Positions 1-7,415 of a stretch of 64,000 bases of DNA are shown here, one piece after another. The stretch is from NCBI RefSeq assembly GCF_023898865.1, contig NZ_JAGSOV010000069.1, forward strand, positions 1 to 64,000, in the 5' to 3' direction. The notes below the pieces were generated by a model. It worked only from the letters and a program-made list of their open reading frames with translations, made no database searches and was not told the origin of the DNA. Made by a program: the position numbers and the translations under genes. This DNA comes from Pseudonocardia humida. Lineage in GTDB: Bacteria; Actinomycetota; Actinomycetes; Mycobacteriales; Pseudonocardiaceae. Numbering within the stretch: position 1 is the first letter of the stretch; every line of letters begins with the position of its first letter.

Positions 1-31
1 GGCTCGCGGCGCTGCGCGCCGCCTCGCCGGG

Positions 32-181
32 GGAGCGAGCGCGACTTTCGTTGCGCCCGGTGGGACGAGAGCCACTCCCGTTGCGCGCGGTGGTGCGAGC
101 GCGGCTTTCGTCCCACCCGGGCGAGCGAGGGGCGCGGTGGGCCGGCCCTGTTGGGCGAGAGCGCCGTTGGAACCACGGGGG
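32..181. repeat. Degenerate tandem repeat, 30-bp period
   Basis: Five consecutive 30-bp blocks (starting near 32, 62, 92, 122 and 152) share a pattern of the form GGGNCGAGAGC followed by TTCGT and CCGGT. The first three are clear and the last two are degraded. Neighbouring units are also partly inverted: GGGACGAG near 62 faces CTTTCGTCCC near 105. An open frame runs through the block but shows no domain, so I treat it as non-coding intergenic repeat DNA. It lies directly upstream of the reductase gene at 253. Confidence 0.55.
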
Positions 182-252
182 TGTCGAGAAGGCGCGGGCG
201 GCTCCGACCGGAGGGCGAGGCGGGCAGCGGGCCCGCCACCGAGGAGGACACC

Positions 253-852
253 ATGGGCAAGGTCACCTGCGGGATCGCGGTCTCCGTCGACGGCTATGCG
301 GCCGGTCCCAACCAGGGGCCCGAGCTGCCGTTCGGCGAAGGCGTCGGCGAGAGCCTGCACCGCTGGATGTTCGAGCGGGCCGAGGAGAACGCCGCCGAGG
401 TCGCCGCGCTGAGCTCGGCGGGCGCGTTCGTCATGGGGCGCAACATGTTCGGGCCCGGGCGCGGCGAGTGGGACCTGGACTGGACCGGCTGGTGGGGTCC
501 GGAGCCGCCGTACCACGCCCCGGTCTTCGTGCTGACCCACCACCCGCGGGAGTCGGTGGAGATGGCCGGCGGCACCACCTTCCACTTCGTCACCGGCGGC
601 GTCGTCGAGGCGCTCGACCGCGCCCGTGCCGCGGCGGGGGATCAGGACGTCGCCATCGCCGGTGGGGCGGCGACCGTCAACCAGTACCTGGCCGCCGGGC
701 TCCTCGACGAGCTGCGGCTGCACGTCGCGCCGGTGGTGCTCGGCCGGGGGGAGCGGCTGTTCGAGGGCGTCGGGCGCACGGAACTGGTACCGGTCGAGGT
801 GCGGCCGACCGAGTTGGTCACCCACCTCCGCTACTCGGTCGCAAGGGGGTGA
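253..852 (+). CDS. Dihydrofolate reductase / RibD C-terminal family protein
   Basis: A 199-residue cytosolic protein of the RibD_C/DHFR-like family, which binds NADPH; members reduce pterin- or pyrimidine-like substrates, but the substrate here is not evident. The N-terminus (GIAVSVDGYAAGPNQ), the central FVMGRNMFGPG nucleotide-binding turn, the VFVLTHHPRE strand and the glycine-rich DVAIAGGAATVNQYL segment are diagnostic of the family. The ATG at 253 is chosen because GAGGAGGA lies about 5 bases upstream; the open frame extends to 151 through repeat DNA that does not look coding. It appears monocistronic. These proteins are common stand-alone enzymes in actinomycetes and usually do not replace DHFR. 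Confidence 0.85.
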   Translation: MGKVTCGIAVSVDGYAAGPNQGPELPFGEGVGESLHRWMFERAEENAAEVAALSSAGAFVMGRNMFGPGRGEWDLDWTGWWGPEPPYHAPVFVLTHHPRESVEMAGGTTFHFVTGGVVEALDRARAAAGDQDVAIAGGAATVNQYLAAGLLDELRLHVAPVVLGRGERLFEGVGRTELVPVEVRPTELVTHLRYSVARG

Positions 853-1067
853 CCCGGACGGAGGGGCAGCCGGAGGGCCGAAGGGGACATAACGTGCGCG
901 GAGCGTGACCGCCGTTCACCGGGAAGTCGTGTTCTGATCCCCCACGGGTTGACAGCACGTGGCACGATCCCCGGATCGGTTGGTCCCGCCCAGCCACCGG
1001 CCCGCTCCCCCACCGGCCGTGTCCGTCGCCTCCCCCACGGCGGGCGCTGCGGCAGAAAGGCACACGT

Positions 1068-2372
1068 GTGACTTCACGCGCGCCCGGTACGACGACGTCC
1101 CGTCCCGCCGCGGAGGTGCGCCCCGGCGCCTCCGCGGCCGACCGCACCCTCTGGGCCGACGCGGCCAAGGGGTTGTGCATCCTGCTCGTCGTCAGCTGGC
1201 ACGTCATCTGGAAGCACTACCTCTACGTCGACTGGGCGCTGCCGGTGCCGCTGCCCGAGGCGTGGAGCGTGTTCGGCCGGATGCTGCTGCCGATGCGGAT
1301 GCCGCTGTTCTTCGCGATCTCGGGCATGTTCGCCGCCTCGGCGGTGGCCAGGCCGTGGAGCGTGGTGGCGCGCACGCGCGTCGCGCGGTTCCTCTACCTG
1401 TACGCCATCTGGCTGCTGATCCACACCGCGGTCATGGCGCCGATCCCGATGCCGTTCGACACCGAGATCGCGCGCAACGGCTCCCAGTTCCTCGAACAAC
1501 TCACGGTGACGCCCACCGCGCTGTGGTACCTGATGGCGCTCGCCGTCTACTTCGTGATCGCGAAGCTCGTGCGCACGGTGCCCGCGGCGCCCGTGCTCGC
1601 GCTCGCTTTCGCCCTGTCGGCGGCGTCGGCGGCCAACTGGATCGACTCGCCGGGCAACCGCGGCGTGCTCTACCAGAACCTGCTGTTCTTCCTGGCGGGC
1701 CTGTACCTGCGCCGCCGGGTCGAGTCGCTGGCCACGGGCACGAGCTGGCTGCGGGTCGGGATCACCGGAGCCGGGTTCGCCGTGGTGCTGGCGGCCATGC
1801 TGGCGCTGGACGCCAAGGAGACGCCCGGCGTGTGGCCGGTCGCCGGCGCCGTGGCCGCCGTCTTCGGCATCACGGTGATGGCGAAGGTGGCCCGCTGGCG
1901 GTGGCTCGGCGGGCCGATGGCCGCGCTGGGCCGCCAGACGCTGCCCATCTACGTGATCCACATGCCGGCGCTGGTGCTGGCGCACTGGGCCCTGCTCGGG
2001 CCGCTGGGCGCCGGACCGCTCCCGGTGCGGTTCGGGCTGGCCCTGCTCGAGCCGGTGCTGCTGACCGCGGCCCTGGTGGGGGTCAGCCTCGGGCTGCACG
2101 CGCTGCTGCAGCGCGTGCGGGCCGGCTGGCTGTTCGAGCTGCCGGGCGCCAAGCCGGCCGCCGTGGCGGACCCGTCGCCCGCCGCCCTCCCGGTGGCCGA
2201 TCCGACCGTCCCGATCCCGGTCGTCCCGATCGGGGTGGTGCGGGCCTCCTGGCCGGACGACGACGTCACCATGCCGGTGTACGCCTCGATCGGCGCGCCG
2301 ACCGCCGACGCGCTGACGATGCCGATGCCGCGCGTGCGGGCCCGCCCGGCGTACGCGGCGCGCACGCGCTGA
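1068..2372 (+). CDS. Acyltransferase-3 family membrane protein
   Basis: A 434-residue integral membrane protein of the acyltransferase_3 (OafA-like) family. These enzymes transfer acetyl or other acyl groups to sugars, lipids or wall polymers at the membrane. After a short polar N-terminus, WADAAKGLCILLVVSWHVIWKH contains the family's catalytic-type histidine in the first helix. About ten hydrophobic helices follow (residues ~20 to 360), including MRMPLFFAISGMFAA. The last ~65 residues are a proline- and valine-rich cytosolic tail. The GTG at 1068 has an AGAAAGG-like site 8-9 bases upstream. The acceptor substrate cannot be read from the sequence or from the neighbours. Confidence 0.85.
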   Translation: MTSRAPGTTTSRPAAEVRPGASAADRTLWADAAKGLCILLVVSWHVIWKHYLYVDWALPVPLPEAWSVFGRMLLPMRMPLFFAISGMFAASAVARPWSVVARTRVARFLYLYAIWLLIHTAVMAPIPMPFDTEIARNGSQFLEQLTVTPTALWYLMALAVYFVIAKLVRTVPAAPVLALAFALSAASAANWIDSPGNRGVLYQNLLFFLAGLYLRRRVESLATGTSWLRVGITGAGFAVVLAAMLALDAKETPGVWPVAGAVAAVFGITVMAKVARWRWLGGPMAALGRQTLPIYVIHMPALVLAHWALLGPLGAGPLPVRFGLALLEPVLLTAALVGVSLGLHALLQRVRAGWLFELPGAKPAAVADPSPAALPVADPTVPIPVVPIGVVRASWPDDDVTMPVYASIGAPTADALTMPMPRVRARPAYAARTR

Positions 2373-2898
2373 CCCGCGCCGGGACGCGGTTCGGTGCCGG
2401 CGCGATGTGAACGCCCGGTGAGGAAATCGCGTCCCGGTCGCGGTGGGCGCGAGTTGTGCCGCGGCTCTCGGCGGTCGTCCCGGCGCGACCGCCGCGCTTT
2501 CCAGCGGTTTCGCGCCGGGTTCTCGATCCGTCCCGATTACGCGCATTGGCCGCCCGCGAGGGCGACGGTCGGCCGCACCCGGTGACGTGCGGGACCGTTC
2601 GCACGAGGCCCCGTCGCCGGGATAGCGGGTAACCGCAGCGGTTTGCGCACGCTGCGTGCGCGCGGAACCGCGGACGCGGTTCGACGCGGTCCGGCCGGTG
2701 GTCGAAGGCGCGGACCGGAACATCCTCCCGGATGACCGGAGGTGCTGCGGAATGGCGCGACAAAGGTGCTGCCCGCCCACTCGGGCACGGGTTCCACTAT
2801 GGTGGAAGGAGCGCTGCCGAGTAGCGCATTGCCGCCGGCGGGAGTTGCTCCGCCGGGCGGCGGACGATGATGGATCAGCGAGCGAACGGAAGTGTCCA
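2373..2898. other. Intergenic region upstream of lsr2, no gene seen
   Basis: These 526 bases hold several overlapping open frames on both strands, but none has a recognisable domain, a ribosome-binding site or consistent codon bias. The part from 2500 to 2700 is lower in GC than the neighbouring genes. The last 120 bases are the probable lsr2 promoter region and contain the palindrome at 2792-2807. A long 5' leader for lsr2 is possible. Confidence 0.5.
2792..2807 (+). promoter_or_regulatory. Palindrome over a -10-like element upstream of lsr2
   Basis: TTCCAC and GTGGAA form perfect 6-bp arms around TATG, and TATGGT inside the palindrome resembles a -10 element, 91 bases before the lsr2 start. 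This is the layout of a repressor site overlapping a promoter. The promoter role is inferred; no good -35 element was found. Confidence 0.3.
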
Positions 2899-3366
2899 AT
2901 GGCACAGCGAATCGAGACCCGACTCGTCGACGACCTGGACGGGTCGACCGCCGTCGAAACGGTCCGCTTCGCCGTCGAGGGCCGCGAGTACGAGATCGAC
3001 CTGTCCGAGGAGAACGCGGCCCGCCTGCGTGACGGGCTCGCCGAGTTCATCGCCGCGGCGCGCCGCGCGGGCGGTACCCGCAAGGCGGGCGCGCAGCGCC
3101 CCGCCAAGCGCGGCTCCTACGACCGGGAGCACGCCGTCGCCGTGCGCGAGTGGGCCCGGGCGAACGGCTTCGAGGTCTCCGAGCGCGGCCGCATCCCGAG
3201 TGCGGTGGTGGAGGCGTACGACAAGCGCGAGGGCGCGGAGGAGTCCCCGTCGGGGAACGGGGCGGCCGGCGACGTCGAGGTGACCGCGGTGCCGGCCGAG
3301 GAGACGCCGAAGAAGAAGCGGCCGTCGGTCACCGATCCCTTCGCCGTGGGCCAGGCCGCCAGCTGA
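2899..3366 (+). CDS. lsr2: Lsr2-family nucleoid-associated protein with C-terminal extension
   Basis: A 155-residue Lsr2, the actinobacterial functional counterpart of H-NS that coats AT-rich and foreign DNA. The N-terminal dimerisation domain (residues ~1-60: RIETRLVDDLDGSTAVETVRF, then YEIDLSEENAARLR) is followed by a basic linker. The DNA-binding domain (~75-112) ends in NGFEVSERGRIPSAVVEAY, carrying the AT-hook-like R-G-R that enters the minor groove. Typical Lsr2 proteins are about 110 residues and stop at this point; here an acidic stretch and a lysine cluster (PKKKR) add about 40 residues. The ATG at 2899 follows GGAAG at a short distance. Confidence 0.95.
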   Translation: MAQRIETRLVDDLDGSTAVETVRFAVEGREYEIDLSEENAARLRDGLAEFIAAARRAGGTRKAGAQRPAKRGSYDREHAVAVREWARANGFEVSERGRIPSAVVEAYDKREGAEESPSGNGAAGDVEVTAVPAEETPKKKRPSVTDPFAVGQAAS

Positions 3367-3520
3367 GGCGGCCCCACCGCCGGTCGGCGGCCGGTCCCGG
3401 TCGCCGACCCGACCACCACCGCGACCAGCAGCGTCGCGTTCACCGGCGCCCGGCGCACCGCTGACGGGTGCGCGGAGCGCAAGCAGGAGTCGTCGCGACC
3501 CGGCCGTACCGCGGCGGCGG

Positions 3521-3888
3521 TCAGTCGGGCTGGCAGCGCGGGCACCACCACGTCTCGCGGCCGTGCGGGGTGCGCTCGCCGGGGCGGAACGCCACCGGGG
3601 TGCCGCAGCGCAGGCAGGGGCGGCCCTTGCGGCCGTAGACCCAGTGCCGCGGGCGGGGCAGCCCGGTGGTGTTCTGGGTCGGGTCGGCCACGATCGCGCG
3701 GCGCATCCGGGTCCGGGCCGTCCCGAGCAGCCGGGGCAGGTCGACCTCCCCGACGGGCCGGCCGGCCGCTCCGGGTCGGCGCGCAGCCGCGCCGCCGCGA
3801 GATCGGCGTCGAAGTCGTCGGCGAGCAGGTCCGGGCCGAGGTGGCCGACCACCCGGTCCTCGTCCCGGGTGGGCAGCACGGTGAGCAT
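3521..3888 (-). pseudogene. Remnant of an endonuclease VIII / Fpg-type DNA glycosylase (Nei2-like)
   Basis: Two pieces of one gene lie in different frames. From 3888, one frame reads DRVVGHLGPDLLADDFDADLAAARLRADPERP, which matches the linker just before the helix-two-turn-helix of actinobacterial Nei enzymes. The reading then moves to another frame, VGEVDLPRLLGTARTRMRRA, and ends with HWVYGRKGRPCLRCGTPV and WWCPRCQPD, the four-cysteine zinc finger. The catalytic N-terminus (Pro-2, Glu-3) is absent because the SRPBCC gene begins directly upstream, and the conserved GIGN-containing helix-two-turn-helix core is deleted at the junction near 3760. It cannot encode an active glycosylase. Confidence 0.8.
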
Positions 3889-3901
3889 CGGCCACCCGCC
3901 C

Positions 3902-4318
3902 CTACGCCCCGCCGGTGCCCGCCCCCTCGACCCGCTGCTTGATCGAGGCCAGGGTCTGCTCCAGCCCGGCCCGGATGCCGTCGCCGTCGGCGCGCTCGGT
4001 GTGCAGCCGCACCGTCACCTCCGAGCCCTCGCCTGCCGGGTCGACGTGCAGGTCGCCGCGGTAGCCGTTCGGGCCCTCCGACCCCCATGACAGCGTGCGC
4101 TTGTCGGCGTCGCGGGTCAGCCAGGCCTCACCCTCCCGGCGCGTGCCCTCCACCTCGGCGACCACGTGCACCTCCGCGCCGCCGTGGGAGCTCTCGCCGG
4201 TGGCCTCGGCCTCGCGCATGGCGGCGAAGTAGTCGGGCAGGTTGTGCACGTCGGACAGGTAGCGGTAGAGCTCGTCGGGGTCGGCGGTGACGGTCGTGCT
4301 GTGCTCGTAGTCGCCCAT
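3902..4318 (-). CDS. SRPBCC family protein (polyketide-cyclase/START-like)
   Basis: A 138-residue single-domain protein with the SRPBCC helix-grip fold, which forms a hydrophobic pocket for small ligands. The start YEHSTTVTADPDELYRYLSDVHNLPDYF is typical, with an N-terminal strand and then the helix carrying the xVxNLPxY pattern. It continues with strands GGAEVHVVAEVEG and TLSWGSEGPNGYRGDLHV and a C-terminal amphipathic helix (GLEQTLASIKQRVEG). The longer open frame reaching 4954 is antisense to the kinase gene and is not used. The start at 4318 faces the histidine kinase divergently. Ligand and role are unknown. Confidence 0.8.
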   Translation of the reverse strand: MGDYEHSTTVTADPDELYRYLSDVHNLPDYFAAMREAEATGESSHGGAEVHVVAEVEGTRREGEAWLTRDADKRTLSWGSEGPNGYRGDLHVDPAGEGSEVTVRLHTERADGDGIRAGLEQTLASIKQRVEGAGTGGA

Positions 4319-4463
4319 GGCGCAGCGGTACCCGCCGGCCGAGGCCCTACTCGGGCCCGGGGGCGCCGGTGATCGCCCCACCGCGGCCGCAGGCCCCCTC
4401 GCCGGACGTCCCCGCCATCGGGCAAGCTCGTCCCTCGTCCCGGCAGCGAGCGAAGGAGAACCG

Positions 4464-6191
4464 GTGGCGACGCACGACGCCGGTGGGCACCCCCGAGCGA
4501 TGTCCGACGTGCTGTCCAACCTGCGCCTCGACGAGCTGCTGCGGGAGGTCCAGGAGCGGCTCGTCGAGATCATGCGCACGCGCGACCGGATGCAGCGCCT
4601 GCTCGACGCGGTGCTCGTCGTCGCCGAGGACCTCGACCTGGACACCACGCTGCACCGGATCGTGCAGGCCGCCGTCGACCTGGTCGACGCCCGGTACGGG
4701 GCGCTGGGCGTGCTGGCCCCCGGTGGCGGGCTGAGCCGGTTCCTGCACGTCGGCGTGGACGACGCCACCCGGTCGCGGATGGGGTCGCTGCCCGAGGGCA
4801 AGGGGCTGCTCGGCCAGCTCATCCTCGACCCCCGGCCGCTGCGGCTGGCCGACCTCAGCCGGCACGGGGCCTCGGTCGGCTTCCCGCCCAACCACCCGCC
4901 GATGCGCACGTTCCTCGGCGTGCCGGTCCGGGTCCGGGACGCCGTGTTCGGCAACCTCTACCTGACCGAGAAGGCCGGCGGCGGCGAGTTCACCGCGGCC
5001 GACGAGGCCGTGGTCGAGGCGCTGGCCGCGGCGGCGGGCATCGCGGTGCAGAACGCCGACCTGTTCGAGCAGGCCCGCGGGCGCCAGCGCTGGCTGGAGG
5101 CGTCCGCGGAGATCCAGGGCGAGCTGCTGGCCGGGGCCAGCGAGGCCGACGCGCTGGCCCTGATCGCCCGGCGCACGCTGGAGCTGATCGAGGCCGACAC
5201 CACCGCGATCCTGCTCGTCCCCGACCCCGGCGACCACGCGTTCCACATCCGGGCGCTGGCCGGCCCGGACGGCACCGACCTGCACGGCCTGGCCGTGGAC
5301 CGCGGCGACGCGCTGCTGCGGGAGGTCGTGGACGGGGGCGCCGCGGTGCTCGCCGGCCGCGAAGGCGACGTCCTGGAAGGGCTCACCGACGGCCCGCCGC
5401 ACGGCTCGGTGGTGGCGGTGCCGCTGCGGTCCCAGGACTGCGTCACCGGTGTGCTGGTGGCGCTGCGCCGGGCGGGCGCGACGCCGTTCCAGCCGGGGGT
5501 CGTGCCGCTGCTGACCTCCTTCGCCGACCAGGCCACGCTGGCGCTGGCCCTCGGCGAGCGCAACCGGACCCAGCGCAAGCTCGACGTCTTCGCCGACCGC
5601 GACCGCATCGCCCGCGACCTGCACGACCACGTCATCCAGCGGCTGTTCGCCACCGGGCTGCAGCTGCAGAGCACGCTGCGCCGCATCGAGGACGCCACCG
5701 TGCGCCACCGCGTCCAGCAGGCCGTCGGCGAGCTCGACCGGACCGTGCGCGACATCCGCACCGCCATCTTCGACCTGCACACCCTCGACGACGGCCAGTC
5801 CACGGGCCTGCGCAGACGGCTGCTGGACACCGCGGCCGAGGCGACCGCCGGGTCGGGGATCTCGCCCGGTGTGCGGATCTCCGGTCCGGTCGACGCGCTG
5901 GTCCCCGAGCCGATCGGGCTGCACGCGGTGGCCGTGGTCCGGGAGGCGGTCAGCAACGCCGTGCGCCACGGCCGCCCGGAGGCGATCACCCTCACCGTCG
6001 AGGCGGGCGACGGCGTCCTCGTGCTCGACGTCGCCGACGACGGGGCGGGCATCGACCCGACCGCGGCCCGCAGCGGGCTGCGCAACCTGGAGCAACGCGC
6101 ACAGGCGTGCGGGGGAACGCTGGCCGTCGGGCCGGTCGAGCCGCGCGGCACCCGTCTGACCTGGCGGGTCCCGCTCACCGCCGAGGGGTGA
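4464..6191 (+). CDS. GAF-domain sensor histidine kinase, DevS/NreB type
   Basis: A 575-residue cytosolic sensor kinase without membrane segments. Two GAF domains (about residues 40-190 and 210-365) are followed by a HisKA_3 dimerisation domain whose phosphorylated histidine is H387 in RIARDLHDHVIQRLFATGLQLQ, and by a HATPase domain (~470-575) with VREAVSNAVRHG and DVADDGAGI. This order and the DHVIQRLF sequence resemble the mycobacterial dormancy kinases DevS/DosT, but haem binding cannot be judged by eye. The GTG at 4464 is preferred because AAGGAG sits 5 bases upstream; an ATG at 4500 is the alternative. No response regulator is adjacent, so it is an orphan kinase here. Confidence 0.88.
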   Translation: MATHDAGGHPRAMSDVLSNLRLDELLREVQERLVEIMRTRDRMQRLLDAVLVVAEDLDLDTTLHRIVQAAVDLVDARYGALGVLAPGGGLSRFLHVGVDDATRSRMGSLPEGKGLLGQLILDPRPLRLADLSRHGASVGFPPNHPPMRTFLGVPVRVRDAVFGNLYLTEKAGGGEFTAADEAVVEALAAAAGIAVQNADLFEQARGRQRWLEASAEIQGELLAGASEADALALIARRTLELIEADTTAILLVPDPGDHAFHIRALAGPDGTDLHGLAVDRGDALLREVVDGGAAVLAGREGDVLEGLTDGPPHGSVVAVPLRSQDCVTGVLVALRRAGATPFQPGVVPLLTSFADQATLALALGERNRTQRKLDVFADRDRIARDLHDHVIQRLFATGLQLQSTLRRIEDATVRHRVQQAVGELDRTVRDIRTAIFDLHTLDDGQSTGLRRRLLDTAAEATAGSGISPGVRISGPVDALVPEPIGLHAVAVVREAVSNAVRHGRPEAITLTVEAGDGVLVLDVADDGAGIDPTAARSGLRNLEQRAQACGGTLAVGPVEPRGTRLTWRVPLTAEG

Positions 6192-6210
6192 GCGCGGCGG
6201 CGCCGGTGGT

Positions 6211-6230
6211 GCCCGCAAGGGCTTGCGGGC
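6211..6230 (+). promoter_or_regulatory. 20-bp perfect palindrome between the kinase gene and the leader peptide
   Basis: GCCCGCAAG and CTTGCGGGC form 9-bp arms with two G bases between them, 20 bases after the kinase stop codon and 29 bases before the leader peptide start. It could be an operator for the downstream operon or a weak transcription terminator for the kinase gene. There is no T-run on either side. Confidence 0.4.
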
Positions 6231-6259
6231 CGGGCACCCGGCACGCAGGATCGGTCCTC

Positions 6260-6337
6260 GTGGACCTGCGGCTCGTCGCGCGCTTGCACGTGGACCTGTG
6301 CCGCCTGCAGTCCGCGGCGTGTCGCCACTGCCGCTGA
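6260..6337 (+). CDS. Cysteine-rich leader peptide of the 'HVDLCRxxSAxC' type
   Basis: A 25-codon frame with a GTG start reads HVDLCRLQSAACRHCR at its C-terminus and stops at 6337, 87 bases before the TauD-type gene. Short peptides with the RxHVDLxRxxSAxC pattern precede sulfur-assimilation and sulfonate genes in many actinobacteria and are annotated as putative leader peptides. The three clustered cysteines (CRLQSAACRHC) suggest that ribosome stalling at Cys codons senses cysteine starvation. The pattern match is direct; the attenuation role here is inferred. It implies that the next four genes respond to sulfur supply. Confidence 0.75.
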   Translation: MDLRLVARLHVDLCRLQSAACRHCR

Positions 6338-6424
6338 CGCTCCGGCTCGCCGCCCTTCCGCTCGACGCTCCACGCGAACGTCGCCGCGCACCCGCACGCT
6401 TCCGCCGCCATCCCCGGGAGAACC

Positions 6425-7339
6425 ATGTCCACCCCGCGTCCGGTCCCGTCCACCCCCGGCGCCGCACTCGACGTGGAGCCGCTCGGGCCCGCGTTCGGCG
6501 CGATCGTCCGGCTCGACCTGGGTTCGGCCGACGACGCCCGGATCGCCGCGGTCCGCCAGGCGCTCACCGCGTACAAGGTGCTGTTCTTCCGCGACCAGGC
6601 CCTCGACCCCGACGCCCAGATCGCGCTGGGCAACCGGCTCGGCGAGCTCACCACCTCGCACCCGGTCGTGCCGGGCATCGACGAGGCCCACACCGAGATC
6701 TACGCCCTCGACAGCGCCGACAACGGCTTCGCCGACGTCTGGCACACCGACGTCACCTTCGTGAAGCGGCCGCCGCTGGGCTCGATCCTGCGCGCGGTCA
6801 CCCTGCCGCCCACCGGCGGCGACACCCAGTGGGCCGACCTGGAGCCGGCCTACGCCTCGCTGTCCGAGCCGGTCCAGCGGCTGGCCGACGAGCTGACCGC
6901 GGTGCACGACGGCACCCGCGAGTTCGGCTACTACCTCGCCCAGCGCCGCGGCGGGCGCGGCTCGCAGTGGGAGGGGGAGACGTTCACCGCGCTGGAGCCG
7001 ATCGCCCACCCGGTCGTGCGGGTGCACCCCGAGACCGGCCGCCGGTCGCTGTTCGTCAACCCGGGCTTCACCAGCCACGTCCTCGGCGTCTCCGACGCCG
7101 AGAGCCGCCACCTGCTCGACCTGTTCTACGCCCACATCACCAAGCCCGAGCACATCGTGCGGCACCGCTGGGCCCAGGGCGACGTGGCGATGTGGGACAA
7201 CCGGGCCACCGCGCACTACGCCAACCGCGACTACGGCGACGCCCGTCGGGTGATGCACCGCATCACGCTGCGGGGGGAGGCGCCGGTGGGCGTCCAGGTC
7301 CTGCGGGGCCTCCCGGTCACCGCAGGGGCGAGCGGGTGA
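6425..7339 (+). CDS. TauD/TfdA-family Fe(II)/2-oxoglutarate dioxygenase
   Basis: A 304-residue non-haem iron dioxygenase that would couple 2-oxoglutarate decarboxylation to hydroxylation of a small organic acid. In taurine dioxygenase this releases sulfite from a sulfonate. The iron ligands are H107 and D109 in VWHTDVTF and H278 in RRVMHRITL. The C-terminal block WDNRATAHYANRDYGDARR is very close to that of E. coli TauD, so a sulfonate or other sulfur substrate is plausible. The ATG follows GGGAGAA. It lies downstream of the cysteine-rich leader and 76 bases ahead of the ABC transporter genes, suggesting import and then oxidation of the same compound. The true substrate is not fixed by sequence. 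Confidence 0.9.
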   Translation: MSTPRPVPSTPGAALDVEPLGPAFGAIVRLDLGSADDARIAAVRQALTAYKVLFFRDQALDPDAQIALGNRLGELTTSHPVVPGIDEAHTEIYALDSADNGFADVWHTDVTFVKRPPLGSILRAVTLPPTGGDTQWADLEPAYASLSEPVQRLADELTAVHDGTREFGYYLAQRRGGRGSQWEGETFTALEPIAHPVVRVHPETGRRSLFVNPGFTSHVLGVSDAESRHLLDLFYAHITKPEHIVRHRWAQGDVAMWDNRATAHYANRDYGDARRVMHRITLRGEAPVGVQVLRGLPVTAGASG

Positions 7340-7415
7340 CCGTGCTCCGAGTGGCGTCGCGGCGCGGCGCGCGGAAGCATCCGGGCACTCCCGACCCCGA
7401 CGGAAGGGGCCGTCC

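Noticed and set aside
51..908. Overlapping + strand open frame at the left edge
   Set aside because: It passes through the 30-bp repeats and then out of frame with the RibD-type gene. Its Arg-rich composition is non-coding.
949..977. TTGACA hexamer before the acyltransferase gene
   Set aside because: No -10 element is present at 16-18 bases spacing, so a promoter cannot be supported.
4347..6467. 706-residue open frame on the minus strand
   Set aside because: It is antisense to the histidine kinase gene, which has all its motifs. No domain is seen in the antisense product.
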